Below, piece by piece: positions 10,001 to 20,556 of a stretch of DNA of 64,000 nt (position 1 is the stretch's first letter; each line of letters opens with the position of its first letter). The DNA is from Hondaea fermentalgiana (lineage: Eukaryota; Sar; Bigyra; Thraustochytrida; Thraustochytriidae): NCBI GenBank assembly GCA_014084085.1, contig NPFB01000005.1, forward strand, positions 62,001 through 126,000, read 5' to 3'. The notes beneath the pieces are model-generated. The model was not told where the DNA came from. It was given only the letters and a program-made list of their open reading frames with translations, and ran no database searches. Position numbers and translations under genes: made by a program.

Positions 10001-13000
10001 AGTAGACCATACGCGGACTCACGCAGCATAACGGACGAAAAGCGAATCGTGATTGACGGGGAGTCGCGGGGTTGCCCACGAACCAGAAAGCCACGCTTCA
10101 CGAGGGAGTCAATGTTCTCCTCGAGCAACTTGGAGATCTCACGCGGATCACCGGCGGCTGCAGCAGATCGAGCGTTGTTGGTATTGCTCCCCGCGCTCCG
10201 TGACGTGTCATCCACGTCGCTCTGGAGTATGGAGCGACTCGAGCTGGGAACATCTTCAGAACCGCGGTCCACCCTGGAAGCGACTTTACGCGACGACCCG
10301 CTGCCCCCTGCGCTTCGCGTGCCGCGAACACTTCGGCCGCTCCCGACGCTGCGCGCGGAGTGACCAAGACGCCTTGAGGAATGCCGCCGTGCTGATCCCT
10401 TTGACGATCGCGAGCTGCCTTCATCACTATCGCCCTGTGAGCTATGTCTCTCGTGCGACTCCTCAAGGATCGGTTCGCCCTCGTCGACGCCTTTATAGCT
10501 GAGGAGCACACTGGCAAGCTCGTGCATCAGAAACTCTGTGCCAATTACGGCGGACACCTTGAGCGTGAGTTGCTCATTTGGAGGGATGCGATCGATGCGG
10601 CTCGTCATCAGGCTCGTAATCGTGCTGGGAAGCCTAGGATCTTCGCTGGCCTTGACGAGATCGCACGATTCGCCCACAACGCTTACCAGGCCGATCTCAA
10701 TCATGTAGCGAATAAGCTCATGTGCAAAGAACGGCTGACCCTGCGTTTTGTCATAGACAATATCGGACAGACGCTGAGACACCTTGACTGCGCCCGTCCA
10801 TACTTTAATGCAGTCAGCAATGTGGTGTCTTTTAAGAAGGCCAAGCGAAATTTTCACTGCGTGGCCCAGGAGAGTTGACTTCGAGTACCAGTCCCCAGTC
10901 GTGTCACCTGCCGGCGTCTGCAGCGCAGGGAACATATTTTCGCGCGCCGTCATAATGATCACAAGAGGTTCCACACGGGCGGCGAGCCGATACAAGGCCT
11001 CCATGGAGAACTGGTCGACCCACTGAAGATCCTCGACGAAAAGACAAATACGCACAACGTTGTTATTCTCGCTGATCCCCCGCTCTTTGCTATAAAAATA
11101 GCGATCCGCGTGCTCAAGGTCGTGGACCACCTTAACAAAGATCTCGACAATCAGCTTGATGACATGGACGGCATTGCGATCCCAGTCCGTTGCGCCGCCG
11201 CTCACGAGGCCATAGCGCCCGCTTCTCGGCCCCGTCTCCTTGACGCGGCCAAGTTCAAAGTACTCGGGCACAATGTGTCGCAGAAGTGGCGCGTACTCTC
11301 GAACGACGCTCGGCATATTTTCGTTTTCGCCCGTGGACAGATCGCTGTGTTGCGTGGCTCGTGTTGCAGCTTGCTCCTCGCCCTCCGTGTCGCTATCGGT
11401 GCCTGCTGATGAATTGCCGCGCTCGCGCTCAACACGATCTAACTCTGCGTCTGTCGGCGCACCGCGGCGCCGGCTCGCTCGACTCTCGTCGGCGGTGGCA
11501 AAACTCCCAAGCCCCCCGACGGCGTGCAGAGAGCCATTGGATGGTGAAAGATTTTCAGGATAGGTGTCGCCGTCGATGTCGTCCTCTTGTTGATTGGAGT
11601 CAAAAAGATCTTCAGTGGGGAGTCGCGCCGCGAGGAGCTCGTAAAGGCCATCTTTGGACTTGCGATCCAATTTGCCGGGGCCAGCAAAGGCCTGTAGAAG
11701 CTGAGTGAAGAGCGACTTCCAAACAACGAAACGGTTGTGAGATTCCGTATCGTCACCACGCGCAAAAAGCGTGATCCAGGGGCCCCGCTGAGCTCTTTGC
11801 ATCGCGTACTGGCAGAGTCGCGTCTTGCCAATGCCTGCGTCACCGGTGATGATGAGCAAGCCAGGGGTCGGATTCCTGTACTTTTGTGTTCCGCTTAGAA
11901 TACGTTTCACCTGGGTTTGCTCTTTGCGGCGTCCGACTTGGCGGCGAGTACTCGAACGATCGCGCTGGTCATAGATGGAGACGACGAGCCTTTGTTGTTT
12001 TGGTCGATAGACTTTGACCATTCCCTGGTGGCCTTTGACGGATATTTCGCGATACTTACTTTTGCGATTGCGGCTAAACTTGATTCCCTTGCGGGACTCA
12101 GAGTAGGTCTGCTCGCAGCAGAAAATGCCTTTTCCGGCAGCGACCATGAAGCGCGCTGCCAGATTGACCTTGACACCATGCAGAGTATATTCACAACGCA
12201 CAGAGCCGCCGACGGTACCGCAAAAGACCTCCCCCGTGGTAATGCCGATCGAGCACCCGACCACCCAATCCGAGTCTTCCGACTGCATCGCGCTAAGTGA
12301 GGCTTGAATTGCCAGCGATGACTTGATGGCGCGCACAGCGTCATTTTCGTGCTTGAGCGGTGGAAGGCCAAAGGCGCTTAGCACCGAAGCGCCCTTGTCA
12401 TCGACGATGAAACGCAAGAGGGTGCCTTCAAATTCCTCGACGTGTCGATGAACGACCTCGAAGGCGCGCTGGACAGTGTGGACATCGTCCTTGAACTCCA
12501 AACCAACCAAGCGACAGAACATGGTGCTGCAGACTCGCAGTTCCCCACTCCAAATTCCGTTGCCGCCTTCAATGGAGACGAGCGCAGGAGGGGGCACGTA
12601 GCCGTGCAAGAGGCGTTGCAATCGTCGATACTGAAGCTGGTCACTTTTGGTGAACTCATTCATCTCTGTGAAGATAAGATCCTTGTCACGAAACTCTTCG
12701 ACCAGAACATCGCCCAGGAGAAAGTTGCCCGAACAAAGGTGCTCGCCGTCGAGGTGGTCGCCTAAAAGATCATACGTTTCGGGAGAAACGACTGTCTGGC
12801 CCGCTTTGGCCTCCGGCTCGGCACCGGCGATTTGATCCACAGGGTCACCCGTCACAACGTATTCCCATCGATCTTTGACGCCATGCACATGATAAGCGAC
12901 GATTCTGCCGCAACCAACGCCGCAGTGGACGCGGAGCTGAACTTCAGAGTCGGCCACGGTCTTGAACTCATACTTTTCAGAGACCAGCTCCAAAGCGACT

Positions 13001-14193
13001 TGACACGCGCACAGCGTGGCCTCCCTTAGACTCTTTTCGTCGCAGTCGTCGTCGTCGTCGTCGTCTCGATCGTCTTTAAAGGACTCTGCCGGAAAGATTG
13101 CCAGAATAGCATCTCCAGCAAATTTGACGACATCACCGCCGCGAGTGCAGATCATCTTGACCATTTTTTCAAGTGAAGCACCAATGTACCTGCTCAGGTT
13201 CTCAGCCGCGTAGGCCTCGTGCGAGATTTCTTTGACGAGCCGCTCAGCAAGGTTACTGAAGCCAGAGATGTCTGCAAAGAGAGCTGCGCCTTGAAAATTT
13301 TCTGTAAACACCTTTTTCGAATGTGACGTGTGCATGTGGTACCGAATGACGCGCGCAGGCACGAGGGAGGCCAAGAGTTCGAGCTTGGTGATTTCAAGTT
13401 GCAGCGCCATCTCTGATTTTAGTTGTTCCACGTACTTGTGACAGGCCACTGGGTCGAGTTCGAAATCGTCCATGTCGGGTGCTTCGTCGTCAGAGAGACC
13501 CTTGGACTCTGCAAGAGACTTTCGCGTCATAAAGAGGCTGGAGCTGCGTGCAGTTTTCATGGACGCAACGGTACCAGTCCTGGACTTGCCCGTTCTACCG
13601 CCCGAGTCCTGCCGGCGAAGTTTTCGATCCTTGTCTTTGGTATTACGCGAGCTTGCTTTTCCTTGCTGCTCTGAAGGATTTTGTCGCATCTTGCTGAGTC
13701 GTGACATGTTTGGTGTGCGGACGGACCCGAAGAGACGCCCTTGGCCTTTGCCGCCTTTGGGGTTGGCGAAGCCAAATGTGAGTCGCGCTGAACCTGAGGT
13801 ACCGCGCTTGCGCGACGCAGGGTACATGTCATCATATTCAAGCCCCTGATGAGGGTCCTCTTCTCCATCATCCAGGTGTTCGCCCGAGGCGCTCGAGGAG
13901 AAGGAGTTGCTGGCCCGCTCTCCACTACTGATGCGTCTTTGAAGGCCATTGCGCAAAATTTCCATTCTGCTCGGCTTCTTCTTCGTTCTGATTATGGTTC
14001 TTCCGGCCTCGGCATCAGCGTCGGCGTCGACCTCGGCGTTGTCGTCATCGATATGCCTGGCGTGTTCATGATCGAGGTTCTCATCCTCGTCCTCGGCTTC
14101 ATCATAGGACTCGTCGTCTTCATACTCTGAGTCATTTTCTCCCGCCGAGGACGACAATTCGGTCTCCGCTTCGATGAGCGCGGCCTCTTCTTC

Positions 14194-14238
<45 letters not shown>

Positions 14239-14391
14239 CTCCATTTCGGCGACGCTGCCGCTCGCCGGTCGCCGCGGTCTCGATGACGACGAGATCCTCA
14301 GCATCTGCGATAATTGCCGTGGCTTGCGGATCCCGCTCAGCATGCCGGAGGGCTCCTTCTCAGGCTTCTTGCCCTCCTCCGTCGAGGCCAT
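7075..14391 (-). CDS. Soluble adenylyl cyclase homologue (two class III cyclase domains + NTPase + long C-terminus)
   Basis: A 2438-residue single-exon protein with the architecture of soluble adenylyl cyclase (ADCY10-like), which makes cAMP from ATP. Residues 1-330 are low complexity: 14 Gln at about 53-66, then acidic and basic tracts. The first cyclase domain (about 365-545) has both metal aspartates (ADISGF and KFAGDA). The second (about 620-770) has DDKGASVLSAFG and YTLHGVKVNLAARF. A STAND/AAA-like NTPase follows with Walker A GDAGIGKT (about 849) and Walker B LFVEDLQWVD (about 1118). The rest is helical, TPR-like, with disordered inserts. No membrane segment is visible. It is far longer than the mammalian enzyme (about 1600 residues), mostly through the N-terminal extension and inserts. 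ATG at 14391. In the first domain the Lys matching the bicarbonate-binding Lys is present, but the matching Arg appears to be Ala (see findings). Confidence 0.93.
14197..14235. repeat. CTG/CAG trinucleotide repeat (poly-Gln)
   Basis: Thirteen perfect CTG units on the plus strand, preceded by one TTG, encode 14 Gln near the N-terminus of the cyclase protein. The tract is pure apart from the final CAA codon, so it is likely to vary in length between strains. Confidence 0.95.
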
Positions 14392-14772
14392 CGCGGCTGC
14401 TCCTGCCCCTGCTCTTGCTGCTCGTCTTCCCCCTCGTTCCTTCTTCTTCTTCTTCTACCTGGGCACGCGCGGGTCGCCTTCACGCCAGGGCCGCGGCCGG
14501 GACACCAGCGCGCGCGGGCGCGGGCGGCGGGACGGGCGGCGGCGGCGGCGGCGGCCTGGCTGCCCGGGCTGGCTGCCCGGGCGGCGGCCTGGCTGGCTGG
14601 GCTGGTTGGCTGGCGCGGTGGTTCGCGCGCGCGGGATGGCGCGAATGGACGCCGACCGATGGATGCCGCGCACTCGAGCCCGCCCCGTGTGCGCCGCGCC
14701 TCGCCGCGCCGCGCGGCTGCGCGCTTGAGCTCGCGCGAGTCGGGGCGCAGGGCGGGGGCAGAGGCGGGCCGG

Positions 14773-14872
14773 NNNNNNNNNNNNNNNNNNNNNNNNNNNN
14801 NNNNNNNNNNNNNNNNNNNNNNNNNNNNNNNNNNNNNNNNNNNNNNNNNNNNNNNNNNNNNNNNNNNNNNNN
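14773..14872. other. Assembly gap, 100 N
   Basis: Exactly 100 N, the usual placeholder for a gap of unknown size. It is flanked by GGCGGGCCGG and CGGCGGCGGCGG, and lies about 380 bp upstream of the cyclase ATG. Confidence 0.99.
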
Positions 14873-15300
14873 CGGCGGCGGCGGCAAGCGTGCGCGCGGG
14901 CGCGGGCCTCTCTCGATCTGGTCTGCTTCTCGAGGCTCGCGTGCTTGCTCTGCGTGCCAGGATCTTTGGCGATACCTCACTTGCGCGCGCCATTGCGCAC
15001 TTGCGCGCCGCCTTTGCGGACTTGCGTCGGCGCCAAAGCCGACTTGCGTCGCGCGCGGCCTCAGGACCCTCTTTCCGCGGGCAGAAAACGTCGCGTCGTG
15101 CCCCCCTACACCCCTCGTCGGAAAAACGTGGTGTCATAGTAGGGATATGGCACGCCGCGGCGCGCCGCCCCGGAGAGGGGCAGCGCGCAAGACTTGGCGG
15201 GGGAGGTTCATTCAAGAAGTCCGCGCCGATGCATGGAAACATAGAGGTAGGGGCAAGCCTATACTAGTTGTTCATGAAGAGAAAGAGAGTGGCTAGAATA

Positions 15301-15331
<31 letters not shown>
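15301..15331. repeat. CCTG tetranucleotide microsatellite
   Basis: About eight CCTG units in the spacer downstream of the ATP23-like gene. The same word recurs at 61261-61286, and its complement CAGG at 38725-38748. Confidence 0.9.
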
Positions 15332-15334
<3 letters not shown>

Positions 15335-15611
15335 TGCTGGCCGGCCGGTTGGTAATGATGGCCAGTGTTGACGGAAGTCAAAGCAAGATACACCGACATA
15401 ATTTGGCTTTCTTCTGTGGAAAGTATACGCATGTTAATATCTATCTGGTCATGCATGCACGGTTGCGTCGTTTTGTTGGATCCCTTGACACCATGTTGAA
15501 GAACAGGTCTGGACTTGAAGAGGTTACAAAGATGGCGTCGGCCATGTCAAGGCCCGTACTTATTTTTTTCTTCCCTCCCCCAATGAGGATTTCCTTTTTC
15601 TTTCTTTTCTT

Positions 15612-16314
15612 TCACGGGGCCGTCGGCTTTGGTCCTTCGCGAGAAGAATGCTCGTCATTCTGTCCAAAAGGTGCCAAATCGTTGTAGCACTTGTCGAACT
15701 GCGTCTTGATGCAAGTGTAACCTTCGGCGGGGAAGACAGCGCGAACGCTTGTAGTAGCTACCTGACGCGCGCAAGACTCCTTGAGCTGTTTGCAAATCAT
15801 GTTGTCTTGCTTGTCTGCAAAGGCGTCGGCCCCGACAAAGGCTTTGCAGAAAAGCTCACCCAAGATATTGTGGAAATTGTCGCGGCATTCCGCCTCACGA
15901 GCTGCGCGAATTTCCGAGCAAGCAAGACCGTTCGGTTCTGCAAGATCTCGTCGCGAAACGCAATGGTCAAAGGCATGAACGAGCTCGTGACGTAAGGCTT
16001 CACGGACTTCGCCCCGAGAGCGAAGCTCATTGGCACACATGACGATGCGCGGCTGCTCCTCGGATGTCAAGTCCTTCAAGTTTGGCGCAGCAAAGTATCT
16101 GAGACACGTTGAGTGAGCATACATGACCAAAAGAAGAGAAACCTTGGGTGCACAAGGCAAACAAACTTACGCTCGCGCAAAGGAAGAGGCAGCGCCATGG
16201 TCCTCTGTGCAGTCACAGACCTCGACTTCGAAGTGGACTTTTGCTCTCACCGCTTCAATCAAGCCGCGAATCCGCGAGTCATTCTCTACGAGTTCGTCTA
16301 CAGTGTCTTGGCAG
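15612..16314 (-). CDS. ATP23: ATP23-like mitochondrial inner-membrane metalloprotease (peptidase M76), first exon not located
   Basis: Zinc metalloprotease of the ATP23 family, which in yeast matures a subunit of mitochondrial ATP synthase and helps its assembly in the intermembrane space. I join exons 16314..16171 and 16098..15612. The first encodes DSRIRGLIEAVRAKVHF and CDC; the second encodes ALRHELVHAFDHC (the HExxH zinc site), LACSEIRAA and CYNDLAPFG, all family hallmarks with the usual cysteines. The join across the 72-nt intron keeps frame and gives about 209 residues, close to the normal 190-230 of the family. The upstream exon carrying the ATG was not found. An acceptor (GCGCAG at 16315) with CACTAAC before it indicates another intron, and in-frame stops exclude simple extension. 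The second exon read alone would give a misleading N-terminus and lose the first conserved block. Confidence 0.88.
16099..16170 (-). other. Spliceosomal intron in the ATP23-like gene (72 nt)
   Basis: Starts GTAAGT at 16170 and ends GTCTCAG at 16099, with GCTCAC about 20 nt before the acceptor. It splits an Ala codon (GC|A) and joins two blocks that are adjacent in ATP23 proteins. The donor and the GCTCAC word match those in the PfkB intron. Confidence 0.85.
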
Positions 16315-18204
16315 CTGCGCGATCGATCAGATCACACCATGACGGTCGCGTTAGTGTTCATCAAACAGATAACTCGATGAGTAGAGCACGGCTTTCTGGC
16401 CAGACGCTAGCATCGGATCCGTCTCTAACTCCTCCTCCTCCTCCCCCTCATCTTCATTTCTTGTGCTCTTTGCGTTGGGGTGGCTCGAGCCTGGTTGGCG
16501 TCGTCTCCCTCATCCTAAAAGTCCAAAGCCTCGCAAGGGAGGAAGAACAAGCAAGTCTGTGTGCAAAGGGGCAGAACTAGAGCGCCAGGGGCCGCATCGG
16601 ATTCCTCTTTGAGGCCGCAACGTACTCTTCGAGATCCATGGCCGCACGCCAGACGCCGCACGTGGCAACTGCATGCATCTCAGACCGCAGCGCCGGCGCC
16701 GCCAGAAGAAGAAATAGGCCTAATAGCATTTACGATAGACCACTTTTGCTTCACGTGACCAATCGTAAATTATGAACACGAGCTACGACGGCGGAAAAAA
16801 GCTGTTGCGAAGACGTCGGACGCCAGCATTAGTAAGCGCGGACCGACTTGCTATTAGAGGGCAACCTAGTGGGAAACATCTTACGCCAGACATACATACT
16901 CCTTGTGATGTTTTTTGCACTGCAAGCTTTTTATACGCAGAAGCTCTGCCATTTACTCCATGTATGAGATGATTTAAATTATACTCTGGCAAACCTACCG
17001 TTGACAGCGCGATGCTTCGCAAGACATAAAAGAAGCCACAAAAATTTAGCATGTAGTGACGACTTTTCCGTGAATTCGTGTCTCCTTTTTTTTGCACGTT
17101 TGCATTGCTCGTGGAGCAAGTATTGCGCCCCGGGCCGATTGGCTTAGCTGTTCGGCGCGCGTCTCATGAATTCATTTTCTACTATCATCAGCCACGAAGA
17201 AAAGTCCTCGATTTTGCGGTTTTCTAAAAAATAAATCAATAAATAAAAAGAAGCCGAACAAACAGGGCCAACTCTCACTCCTCGTTCCTGCAACTCGTCG
17301 CTGTCGACCGGTGTCTTTGCCTTTTCCCCTCCTGGGCCTATCTTTCTTCACATCCCGTGCTGCTACATCAACGAAAGAGATGGTCTTTTCAGCGCAGACC
17401 TTGTCAAATTCTTTCCCTCCACACCACCTCCTGCCGCGTCATCTCTTCTCCCCATTGTCCGATTCTTATCGCAATCGTTATCGTCTATAATTAACCATTG
17501 CCGCGGTTCGCAACGAGCACCGTCCTCTTCGCCCTCGCCGTCTTCAGCTCTCCATCATCACTACCAGCAGCAGCAGCAGCAGCATCGCCCAGCAGCAACT
17601 TGCACACGCGAAGCACTCTCGCATCTTGCTCCTCCCTCTGTTCCCTTCTTCTTTCAAGTTGCTTTCTCTTTCGGCGAAGAAGGAGAAGAAGGAGAAGGAG
17701 AAGGAGAAGAAGGAGAAGATGAAGCCCAAATTCCTCGCACAGCAAAACCCCTTCTTCACCTCGCCGCGCCGCGCAGCGCCGCGCCGCGCCGCGCCGCCCC
17801 AGGCAGAGAACTCCTGGCACGCAGCCAGGCTCCTCTCTCGCTCTCGCTCTCGCTCGCGCGGGTGCGGAGGTGAGGCAGGCAGCAGGGAGGGACAGAGGTA
17901 GGCCGCGCGATCGAGGCCTCGGCGTCGCGGGGGCACGTCTGCGCTCCGTGCCTCCCGCCCGACCACGGCGACGCCACGGCGACGCGACGCGACGCGACGC
18001 AACGTAACGCAACGCAACGCAACACGACGCAAAATCGGACGCGAAGGGGCTGCTGGCTTGGCCTGGCCGGGGAAGAGTCCCAAGAACGCCTCGCTCGTTA
18101 GCGTGCTCGTCGCAGACCCGCAGCGCGAGCCCGCCGAGCAGAGCGCGAACAACCTACCTACATAAACCCAAGCCGGAACGTTGGCCTAGCTTGCGGTGTC
18201 GGCC
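16315..18204. other. 1.9 kb region upstream of ATP23 and the acyl-hydrolase gene, no complete gene seen
   Basis: The first part should include the missing ATP23 exon. 16600-17480 is AT-richer with no coding pattern. 17480-18180 is low complexity: CAG repeats at 17563-17583, a GAAGGAGAAG purine tract at 17675-17725, GCGCC repeats at 17760-17800, CTCTCG repeats, and a GACGC/AACGC pentamer cluster at 17970-18030. The last two kinds recur in the 38-53 kb desert. The end is probably the acyl-hydrolase promoter and leader. Confidence 0.5.
17965..18030. repeat. Degenerate GACGC/AACGC pentamer cluster
   Basis: About a dozen ACGCx pentamers in tandem with small variations, 175 bp upstream of the acyl-hydrolase ATG. 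Matching clusters occur at 51684-51758 and, in reverse complement, at 43216-43265 and 44055-44073. Confidence 0.75.
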
Positions 18205-20244
18205 ATGACGCCCGGCAATTGGCGCAAGAGCACGGCGGCAGCGACTTCTGCTTCTCCAGCTCGCAGCGTTGTCGTAGTGACGCTTATCGTCGCACTACTC
18301 TTCGTCTTTGCGGCCGGCGCTGACGTGGGTCTGGATGGGCGGACGACCGACAGCGAGCCCGGGCCGAGTGGCTCGTGCGTGTCTGCGCAGGCGTGGAACA
18401 TGGATCCCATGATCAAGGTCGTGCAACACCGGCAACAGCACAAGAAACAGCAGCAGCAACAGGACGAGGAGAGTGACGGTCGAACTCCCAATGAGTTCCA
18501 CCCCGAGTACCCAGAGATCGAAGTCATGCACAACACGCATGAAACCGGGTTCTCGCTGTCTGGAGGCGGCGCGCGCGCCTACACGTGCTCTCTCGGCTAC
18601 CTGCGCGGCCTCCTCGACGCAAATCTACTCAATCGCACGAGATACGTTAGCTCCGTGTCCGGAGGCTCCTGGGCCAACGCTGCCTTCACCTACTATCAGC
18701 CCGAAAAGATTGGCCTCAGCGACGCAGATTTTCTTGGCGAGATCATTCCTCCCGAGAAGCTTACCATGGACGCACTTGGCGACCTCGACGAAAAGTGCGC
18801 TCGCGCGTCGCCCGTGAAGCGAGACTTGCTCGAGCAGGTTGCCCTCAAACTTCTCTGGGACCGCATGGACCCGCCAGAGGTATACCCCGCAGCCATCTGG
18901 CAGACCTTCCTGGAACCTGCTGGGATCGAGTGGGGCGACCAAGCAGCATGGTCCACGGAACGTCGTGACGCGGTTGTTGCGCGGAATCCGGTGCTCAAGA
19001 ACCAGTCGTTTGTAATTCGCTGTGGAGGGGCCGATGCTTGCTCGAATCGCCCCTTCTCAATTGTCAATGCGGCGATCCTCGGACCACTTGTGGTCGAGCC
19101 CTTTAGCGTGGACGACGACAATTACGTTCCCATTGAATTCAATGCGCTCTACGTTGGGTCGCCACAGTACTTGGAACTCAAGTATGCACCGCCACGCCCA
19201 GCGAATCTGAGCGTCGGAGGTTACGTAGAAACCTTTGCCTTTGGCGGCGTGGTGGACAAGGGCTTTCCCGGCCTGGGGCCGTTTAATTACACGACCATTC
19301 TGCAAAATGTCCCCATGCCCGAGGAGCAGTTCTCGCTCGGCCACGCCGTCGCGGCCTCCTCGTTTGCCCCAGGATCCTTTCTTTCGGGCTCGCCTCTACT
19401 CGCGTACCTTGACAATACCATTGGTATGCGCGTGGAGTATTGGTCCCCGGTCACGCGAAGCATTGACGAGCCTGTGCGTTCGCAGGCGGTTCTCGTTTCA
19501 GATGCCGCCAGCTTGGAGAATCTCGGCATTCTGGCGCTCTTACGGCGGCGTTTGCGCGAGGTTGTCGTCTTTATTCACTCGCCGATTCCACTCAGCCCGC
19601 GCTCGCGCTACAATCCTTTTCAGCGAGAACCGGGCATTCTCGAAGTGGACCCTGCGCTCACTTCTCTCTTCGGCGTTGACCATGAGAAGAAGTCAGTTGT
19701 AGAGAATCTCTTTCACAATCAGGTCTTTCCTCGTTTCCAGCTCGTGGCGCTCATTGATCAGATGCAGCAGGCCCAGGCTAAGGGGCGGGGAATTGTGGTT
19801 CGCCAGGCGCTGAGAACCATCGAAAACACCTACTGGGGAATTGGCGCAGGCCACGATGTAAATGTGACGTGGGTGTACCTAAGCCGCGCACTCGAGTGGG
19901 AACGTCGTCTTCCCGAAGAGACGCGCAAGCTTGTGCAGCCCCGCAAGCATGTAGATGACCCCACGAGTCTCCGTCGTCACGGGCCGTTTACTTCTTTTCC
20001 GCACATTCCCACATCCAAGCTTCACTACTCGGCCGAGCTTGCGAATCTTCTTGCCAATCTTGCTGGCTGGGTATTTCAGCAAAACATCGAGCTCTTTGAG
20101 CAGGCGCTCGATCCCTCTGGTTGGGCAGATCGGCAAAAGCACAGGCCGCACCCGGAAAAGCCTCGCTCGCCAAAGCACAGACACAAGCACGCTTCATTCC
20201 GTGGTGGACATCAGGGAGCAGATTCGCTGATGGCAGCGACCTGA
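18205..20244 (+). CDS. PLA2/patatin-like serine acyl hydrolase with N-terminal signal anchor
   Basis: 679-residue predicted lipid acyl hydrolase. The N-terminus has a hydrophobic segment (about residues 24-44), giving a signal peptide or type II anchor, then a Gln-rich linker (KKQQQQQ). The catalytic part opens with ETGFSLSGGGARAY, whose SGGGxR is the oxyanion loop at about 119-124. The nucleophile elbow SSVSGGSWANAA follows, with Ser152 as the expected nucleophile, and VSDAASLENLG carries the likely dyad Asp433. This is the Ser-Asp layout of group IV PLA2/lysophospholipase and patatin proteins. The first Gly of the usual GxSxG is Ser here. The ATG at 18205 is the first in frame. N-glycosylation sequons fit a lumenal or secreted domain. 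An AATAAA lies at about 20374, 130 bp past the stop. Substrate unknown. Confidence 0.82.
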   Translation: MTPGNWRKSTAAATSASPARSVVVVTLIVALLFVFAAGADVGLDGRTTDSEPGPSGSCVSAQAWNMDPMIKVVQHRQQHKKQQQQQDEESDGRTPNEFHPEYPEIEVMHNTHETGFSLSGGGARAYTCSLGYLRGLLDANLLNRTRYVSSVSGGSWANAAFTYYQPEKIGLSDADFLGEIIPPEKLTMDALGDLDEKCARASPVKRDLLEQVALKLLWDRMDPPEVYPAAIWQTFLEPAGIEWGDQAAWSTERRDAVVARNPVLKNQSFVIRCGGADACSNRPFSIVNAAILGPLVVEPFSVDDDNYVPIEFNALYVGSPQYLELKYAPPRPANLSVGGYVETFAFGGVVDKGFPGLGPFNYTTILQNVPMPEEQFSLGHAVAASSFAPGSFLSGSPLLAYLDNTIGMRVEYWSPVTRSIDEPVRSQAVLVSDAASLENLGILALLRRRLREVVVFIHSPIPLSPRSRYNPFQREPGILEVDPALTSLFGVDHEKKSVVENLFHNQVFPRFQLVALIDQMQQAQAKGRGIVVRQALRTIENTYWGIGAGHDVNVTWVYLSRALEWERRLPEETRKLVQPRKHVDDPTSLRRHGPFTSFPHIPTSKLHYSAELANLLANLAGWVFQQNIELFEQALDPSGWADRQKHRPHPEKPRSPKHRHKHASFRGGHQGADSLMAAT

Positions 20245-20556
20245 TCGATGCACGAAGTCATGGCTGGCTGGGTGGCTGAGCTAACACGTCGTTGGTCCTG
20301 TTTTCAGGGTTGGTTGGTTGTTCGTTTCACATCAAGACAGCTCTCAAGCAAATTATCCATCCATCCGTCCAGTAATAAATTTGTGCGTTGCAACCACGCA
20401 CCTCATCATCTCATAGTCAGGGGCCTTCGACGAAGGCAAAGCTTCATAGCAAGAAGAAAACATCGACGGGTGGGTCGAACGAATGCTTTTCTCCTTTGAG
20501 GATTCGTTTCAAATTCTATAGTAAAAAGAAGTTATTTATTTTCGTTTCACATCACT

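Larger units (their letters stand above)
14392..15611. other. GC-rich cyclase upstream region with assembly gap
   Basis: 1.2 kb between the cyclase start and the 3' end of the ATP23-like gene. It is extremely G+C-rich with GGC/CGG runs and CTGGCTGGGC-type repeats at 14550-14620, is broken by 100 N, and ends in a CCTG repeat. Long open frames cross it on both strands, some through the N run, but they arise from composition. It presumably holds the cyclase promoter; no gene is seen. Confidence 0.5.

Noticed and set aside
14283..15296. Open frames of over 300 codons around the first gap
   Set aside because: They run through the 100 N and consist of Ala/Arg/Gly runs from GC-rich repeats.
17128..17195. 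tRNA-like A box (TGGCTTAGC...GG) in the spacer
   Set aside because: No matching B box, no acceptor-stem pairing and no plausible anticodon arm; treated as chance.
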